From positions 1 through 15,755 of the forward strand of contig JAFZUF010000065.1 of the NCBI GenBank assembly GCA_017618475.1: a stretch of DNA of 15,755 nt, in the 5' to 3' direction. The first letter of the stretch is position 1. Each line of letters opens with the position of its first letter. The position numbers and the translations under genes are program-made. Source of the stretch: Clostridia bacterium (GTDB taxonomy: Bacteria; Bacillota; Clostridia; Christensenellales; UBA1242). Of this stretch, positions 12,578 through 15,755 are shown one piece after another. Below the pieces are notes generated by a model, which made no database searches, was not told where the DNA came from, and saw only the letters and a list, made by a program, of their open reading frames with translations.

Positions 12578-14834
12578 AAATGGCAACCCAGTTGGGGTCG
12601 ACACCGTGTTCCAAAATATAGGCACGGTGTGATTTTAATTTTTCGTCCATGGCTTGGGATAAGGTTGGGTTTGGTTGGGTAGCGTGCAAAATGTCTTTCA
12701 CAATGTGAAAACGGTCAATTTCGTTTAGCACACGCATGTCAAACGCGGTCGTAATTGCGCCGTTTTCGTGATAACCTTTGACCGTGTAAAGCTGGCTGTT
12801 GGGACGGTCGTGGGTCAATGCATAAATTAAGTTACGATAAGTGTGGGTAACGAAAATTACTGGTTTATCGTCGGTGAAGTATTGGGCGTATTGAGTTGTA
12901 TTTAAACTGTCGTCGCGGCCACCTAAGATGCCGGCATCAATGACGTTGACCAAACGGATTTTTAAGTTTGGCACGGCGGCTTGCAAAATTTGGTATGCCG
13001 CCACACATTCTTTAGTGGGTGTGTCGCCCATACAGGCCAAAACTACGTCCGGATTAGGACAGTCGTGCCAAATGCTGATGCCCGCTTTAACGTCGGCAAG
13101 GGCTTGTTCGCCGGTACGCCACGCATGGGCAGGGTGTTTGGATGCGGTAATCAAATTAATTTTGTTGGTATCGTGTAAACACTTGTCAAAGACCGCAAGT
13201 AAAGTGTTGGCGTCTGCAGGGAAATAACAGCGCACAACGTTTGGGTCTTTATCTAATAAGTGGGTGGCCATGCCGGTGTCTTGGTGGCTGTAACCATTGT
13301 GGTCTTGTTGCCAAGTGTGGCTGGTCATCAAAAAGTTTAAACATGGTACCGGTGTACGCCACGCCATGGTGCGGGTTTGTTTTAACCATTTTGCGTGTTG
13401 GTTTAACATGCTGTCGACCACGCGGCCAAAGGCTTCGTACGTAGCGAAGAAACCATGACGACCGGTTAAATTGTAGGCTTCTAACATACCTTCGCAAACG
13501 TGTTCGGAAAGCATGCCATCCATGATGCGACCGTCGGGGGCAATGCCTTCGTCAAAGGGATAACGGGCGGCTTGCCATGCGCGGTTCGTAACTTGGAATG
13601 GCGCGTACAAACGATTAGATTTGGCTTCGTCTGGACAAAAGAAACGGAAATTGTTGGGGTTTAATTGCATCACCGCCGCCACGTAATTGGATAAGATATT
13701 GGTATCCATCACGGTCGCGTTAGTTGGCACAAAAAATTGGTTCAGTTTCGGGAAAGTTAGCGTCGTATATTTTAAACCGCCACGAGTTAACGGGTTGGCG
13801 GATAAGCGGCGGTTACCGACCGGTGGGAAAATGGCGATATCAGGTTGTAAACTGCCGTCCGCGTTAAACAATTCTTGTGGGCGGTAAGATTGCAACCAAT
13901 CATTGACCAGTTGTACGTGGTGGGGTTGGCTCATGTCGACCGGCACCTGGTGGGCATTGAAAGTGCCCGCAACTGTTTTACCATCAACCGTGGCCGGACC
14001 TGTCCAGCCTTTGGGTGAGTTCAAAATAATCAAGGGGTGTTTGCCGTTGTGGGTACGGAAATTTTGTAAGCAATAATCAATGGCGCTTGCCATAGCTTGG
14101 TGGTCTTGCAAAATATTTTGCGGGTCGCGTCCAACCACCACTTCAATTGGTTCATAACCTAAGCCACGGAAAAATTGTTGGCGTTCTTCGGGTGTGATAC
14201 GTGCTAATAATGTTGGGTTCGCAATCTTGTAACCGTTCAAATGCAAAATGGGTAAGACGTTACCATCTTTTTGCGGGTTCAAAAATTTGATGCCCCACCA
14301 GCTGGCGGACAGAGGGCCGGTTTCGGCTTCACCATCACCGATGATGACCGCCGCCACCAAATTCGGGTGGTCAAGTACTGCACCCAGACCGTGGGCTAAG
14401 GAATAACCTAATTCGCCACCTTCGTGCATGCTGCCGGGAACTTGGGGTGCCACATGTGATGATACGCCACCGGGGAACGAAAACGCCCGACATAATTTTT
14501 GGATACCGGCTTTGTCTCGAGTATATTCGGGATAGGTTTCGCTGTAGGTACCTTCTAAATAAGCATTAGCAATGAAAAAGTTACCACCGTGTCCGGGACC
14601 GGAAATTAACAACATGTCTTGGTCGAACTTTTTAATCGCGCGGGATAAATGGGTATAAATGAAGTTTTGACCAACCACAGTTCCCCAATGGCCTAAGATA
14701 CGAGCTTTAATATCACTGCGCACTAGGGGGCGTTCTAAAATTGGATTATCGCGTAAATATAATTGTGCGACCGCTAAATAGTTGGCAGCACGGAAATAAC
14801 GGTCAAGTGTACGAAAATCTTCAGTTTGATTCAT
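12576..14834 (-). CDS. xfp: xylulose-5-phosphate/fructose-6-phosphate phosphoketolase
   Basis: This cytoplasmic thiamine diphosphate enzyme splits xylulose 5-phosphate (and often fructose 6-phosphate) with phosphate to give acetyl phosphate plus glyceraldehyde 3-phosphate (or erythrose 4-phosphate); it is the key step of heterofermentative and bifid-shunt metabolism. From the ATG at 14834 it has 752 residues. Motifs: YFRAANYL near 13-20, GHWG 48-51, GPGHGG 79-84, PGSMHEGGELGY 133-144, cofactor-binding GDGEAETGP 166-174 and LHLNGYKIANP 198-208. Later come QQDHNGYSHQDTG and TASKHPAHAW. An ATG at 14900 adds 22 residues without family support, whereas 14834 lies 6 nt after a -10 and gives an N-terminus like that of lactobacillar phosphoketolase. 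Confidence 0.95.
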   Translation of the reverse strand: MNQTEDFRTLDRYFRAANYLAVAQLYLRDNPILERPLVRSDIKARILGHWGTVVGQNFIYTHLSRAIKKFDQDMLLISGPGHGGNFFIANAYLEGTYSETYPEYTRDKAGIQKLCRAFSFPGGVSSHVAPQVPGSMHEGGELGYSLAHGLGAVLDHPNLVAAVIIGDGEAETGPLSASWWGIKFLNPQKDGNVLPILHLNGYKIANPTLLARITPEERQQFFRGLGYEPIEVVVGRDPQNILQDHQAMASAIDYCLQNFRTHNGKHPLIILNSPKGWTGPATVDGKTVAGTFNAHQVPVDMSQPHHVQLVNDWLQSYRPQELFNADGSLQPDIAIFPPVGNRRLSANPLTRGGLKYTTLTFPKLNQFFVPTNATVMDTNILSNYVAAVMQLNPNNFRFFCPDEAKSNRLYAPFQVTNRAWQAARYPFDEGIAPDGRIMDGMLSEHVCEGMLEAYNLTGRHGFFATYEAFGRVVDSMLNQHAKWLKQTRTMAWRTPVPCLNFLMTSHTWQQDHNGYSHQDTGMATHLLDKDPNVVRCYFPADANTLLAVFDKCLHDTNKINLITASKHPAHAWRTGEQALADVKAGISIWHDCPNPDVVLACMGDTPTKECVAAYQILQAAVPNLKIRLVNVIDAGILGGRDDSLNTTQYAQYFTDDKPVIFVTHTYRNLIYALTHDRPNSQLYTVKGYHENGAITTAFDMRVLNEIDRFHIVKDILHATQPNPTLSQAMDEKLKSHRAYILEHGVDPNWVAI

Positions 14835-14840
14835 ATTTTG

Positions 14841-14869
14841 ATTATTCCACATTCTGTGGTTTTCGGCAA
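14841..14869 (-). promoter_or_regulatory. phosphoketolase promoter, leaderless type
   Basis: On the minus strand, TTGCCG (14869-14864), a 17-nt spacer and AATAAT (14846-14841) precede the ATG at 14834 by 6 nt, with no SD. The -35 is only 4 of 6. An alternative (ATGACA, 18 nt, CATAAT just before the ATG at 14895) exists further upstream, so confidence is moderate. Confidence 0.45.
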
Positions 14870-14908
14870 GTTTTTCATTAATCATATTATGATTATGCAC
14901 AAATTATC

Positions 14909-14937
14909 TTGTCATCTGTTACGAGTAGTGTTATAAT
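14909..14937 (+). promoter_or_regulatory. tRNA-Leu promoter
   Basis: TTGTCA (14909-14914), a 17-nt spacer and consensus TATAAT (14932-14937) stand 8 nt before the tRNA. This is a near-ideal housekeeping promoter and supports the consensus used elsewhere in the window. Confidence 0.85.
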
Positions 14938-14945
14938 ACCAGTAC

Positions 14946-15032
14946 GCCCAGGTGGCGAAATCGGCAGACGCAAGGGACTTAAAATCCCTCGGGGGCAACT
15001 CCATATCGGTTCAAGTCCGATCCTGGGCACCA
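14946..15032 (+). tRNA. tRNA-Leu(UAA)
   Basis: An 87-nt class II tRNA. The acceptor stem is GCCCAGG/CCTGGGC with discriminator A and an encoded CCA (15030-15032). The D-arm region GGCGAAATCGGCAGACGC is present. The anticodon stem AGGGA/TCCCT encloses the loop CTTAAAA with anticodon TAA, reading UUA. A long variable arm and the T-arm ATCGG-TTCAAGT-CCGAT follow. No terminator follows, so read-through into the DUF262 gene is likely. Confidence 0.95.
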
Positions 15033-15078
15033 AAATTTATTTTTATTTCAGATGAAAACAATTAACGAAGGAGTTATT

Positions 15079-15755
15079 ATCGCGAACCAGTATGAAGACA
15101 TGAGCGTAATAGAAGCGCTTGAACATGCTGGTACAGGTAACTTATTATTGCCGGATATTCAAAGAGAATATTGCTGGGATATTCATGAAATCGAGGCTTT
15201 ATTTGAATCGATTGTAGATGATTATCCAATTGGTTCTTGTATTTTTTGGAAAACAACGAAAGAAATTATAAATCAAGAAGAACCTAATCTTTATAACTTT
15301 TTTTCGAGGTTTGAACGTGATAAAACAACTAATCACCAAGTATCAATTCCAATCAGCCAAAAGGGTGATATTTATGTTGTTTTAGATGGACAGCAACGTA
15401 TAACATCAATGAACATTGCTTTGTACGGTAGTTACAGTTATTACAAAGGTGGTCGCGGTCGCAGTTTTAAGAATCCGGATTGCTGGGTTGAAAAAGAATT
15501 ATATTACAATTTGGATTTTTATCAAGTAACAGAAGAAGATGACGAGCATCCCCAAAAAAGATTTATTTTTTTGACTCAAGAAGACGCGCAGAAGTTAAAT
15601 GTGTTTAAGGTTAAAAATTTATTACTGTATGCTAAGCTAAAAGATTACAAAAAATTTATGATCAATCAAAATTATGATAAACAATGCAGAGCTGATTTGG
15701 TAAAATTATTTCAAAGATTACATAGCACTGCATCAGGTCAAGGGTTGGTTCATTA
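15079..15755 (+). CDS. DUF262 (GmrSD-type) protein, 3' end missing
   Basis: This is the N-terminal part of a DUF262-domain protein, a ParB/Srx-like nuclease fold found in GmrSD type IV restriction enzymes and other phage-defence proteins. Visible motifs are NLLLPDIQREYCWDIHEIEALFESIVDDYPIGSCIFW (the family's L-P-x-x-Q-R-x-x-x-W and YPIG blocks) and VVLDGQQRITSMN, with DGQQR at about residues 103-107. A C-terminal DUF1524 HNH domain may follow but lies beyond the window. The start is uncertain: ATC at 15079 has a GAAGGAG SD 5 nt upstream and gives (M)ANQYEDMSVIEAL; ATG 15052 lies before that SD and lacks its own; ATG 15100 is possible. Five of nine arginines are AGA/AGG. It lies directly behind tRNA-Leu, as expected for an island gene. 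Confidence 0.82.
   Translation, partial: MANQYEDMSVIEALEHAGTGNLLLPDIQREYCWDIHEIEALFESIVDDYPIGSCIFWKTTKEIINQEEPNLYNFFSRFERDKTTNHQVSIPISQKGDIYVVLDGQQRITSMNIALYGSYSYYKGGRGRSFKNPDCWVEKELYYNLDFYQVTEEDDEHPQKRFIFLTQEDAQKLNVFKVKNLLLYAKLKDYKKFMINQNYDKQCRADLVKLFQRLHSTASGQGLVH

Noticed and set aside
13241..13887. Several plus-strand open frames inside phosphoketolase
   Set aside because: They are shadows of a well-conserved gene on the minus strand and have no initiation signals.
14835..14900. 22-residue N-terminal extension of phosphoketolase
   Set aside because: There is no SD, the segment does not resemble phosphoketolase N-termini, and a -10 element lies within it; a weaker promoter further upstream keeps some doubt.
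1..15755. CRISPR arrays, transposases or tandem repeats
   Set aside because: None could be seen on either strand; the accessory signals are limited to the two orphan genes and the DUF262 gene.

Overview
The window looks like a stretch of a Bacillota (Firmicutes) chromosome, most likely from a Clostridia-like anaerobe. The signs are a lipoteichoic-acid-synthase-like sulfatase, a WhiA-type DNA-binding domain, a DUF1540 cysteine protein, a degenerate SpoIIQ/M23-like membrane protein and a sugar phosphoketolase. Stops include TAA and TGA, so the ordinary bacterial code applies. Genes are packed tightly on both strands and no gene-free stretch exceeds about 130 bp.

Layout. Positions 1-5279 (+) form a cell-envelope block: the 3' part of a PlsC-like acyltransferase, the isoprenyl transferase uppS, a COG2426 small membrane exporter, galE, and an LTA-synthase-like phosphotransferase. 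Positions 5281-7119 (-) hold asnB, convergent with that block. Divergent from asnB, 7196-8309 (+) holds a PHP phosphoesterase overlapping a stand-alone WhiA C-terminal helix-turn-helix domain. Positions 8284-9757 (-) hold rplI followed by an overlapping GlmU-like acetyltransferase whose N-terminal domain has lost its nucleotidyltransferase signature. Positions 9792-11122 (+) hold a DUF1540 protein, a degenerate M23/LytM membrane protein and a 76-residue membrane protein. Positions 11216-12526 (+) hold two unrecognised proteins, the second with non-core arginine codon use. Positions 12576-14834 (-) hold phosphoketolase. tRNA-Leu(UAA) follows at 14946-15032 (+), and directly after it a DUF262-domain protein, probably a defence or restriction nuclease, that runs off the window.

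Gene expression. The most striking pattern is that most genes sitting first after a promoter lack a Shine-Dalgarno sequence and have their ATG only 5-9 nt after a -10 hexamer, so their mRNAs should be leaderless or nearly so (galE, LTA synthase, asnB, PHP, rplI, the DUF1540 gene, the orphan at 11216, phosphoketolase). Operon-internal genes and a few others carry clear SD sequences (uppS, the COG2426 gene, the GlmU-like gene, the M23-like gene, the 76-residue protein, the orphan at 12047). This also shifts several start codons from the longest open frame to an internal ATG.

How the genes fit together. PlsC (phospholipid precursor), UppS (undecaprenyl carrier), GalE (UDP-galactose), the LTA-synthase-like enzyme and the GlmU-like acetyltransferase all point to envelope glycopolymer and lipid synthesis. 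Phosphoketolase points to pentose/hexose fermentation yielding acetyl phosphate. The tRNA-Leu/DUF262 junction looks like the edge of an accessory island.
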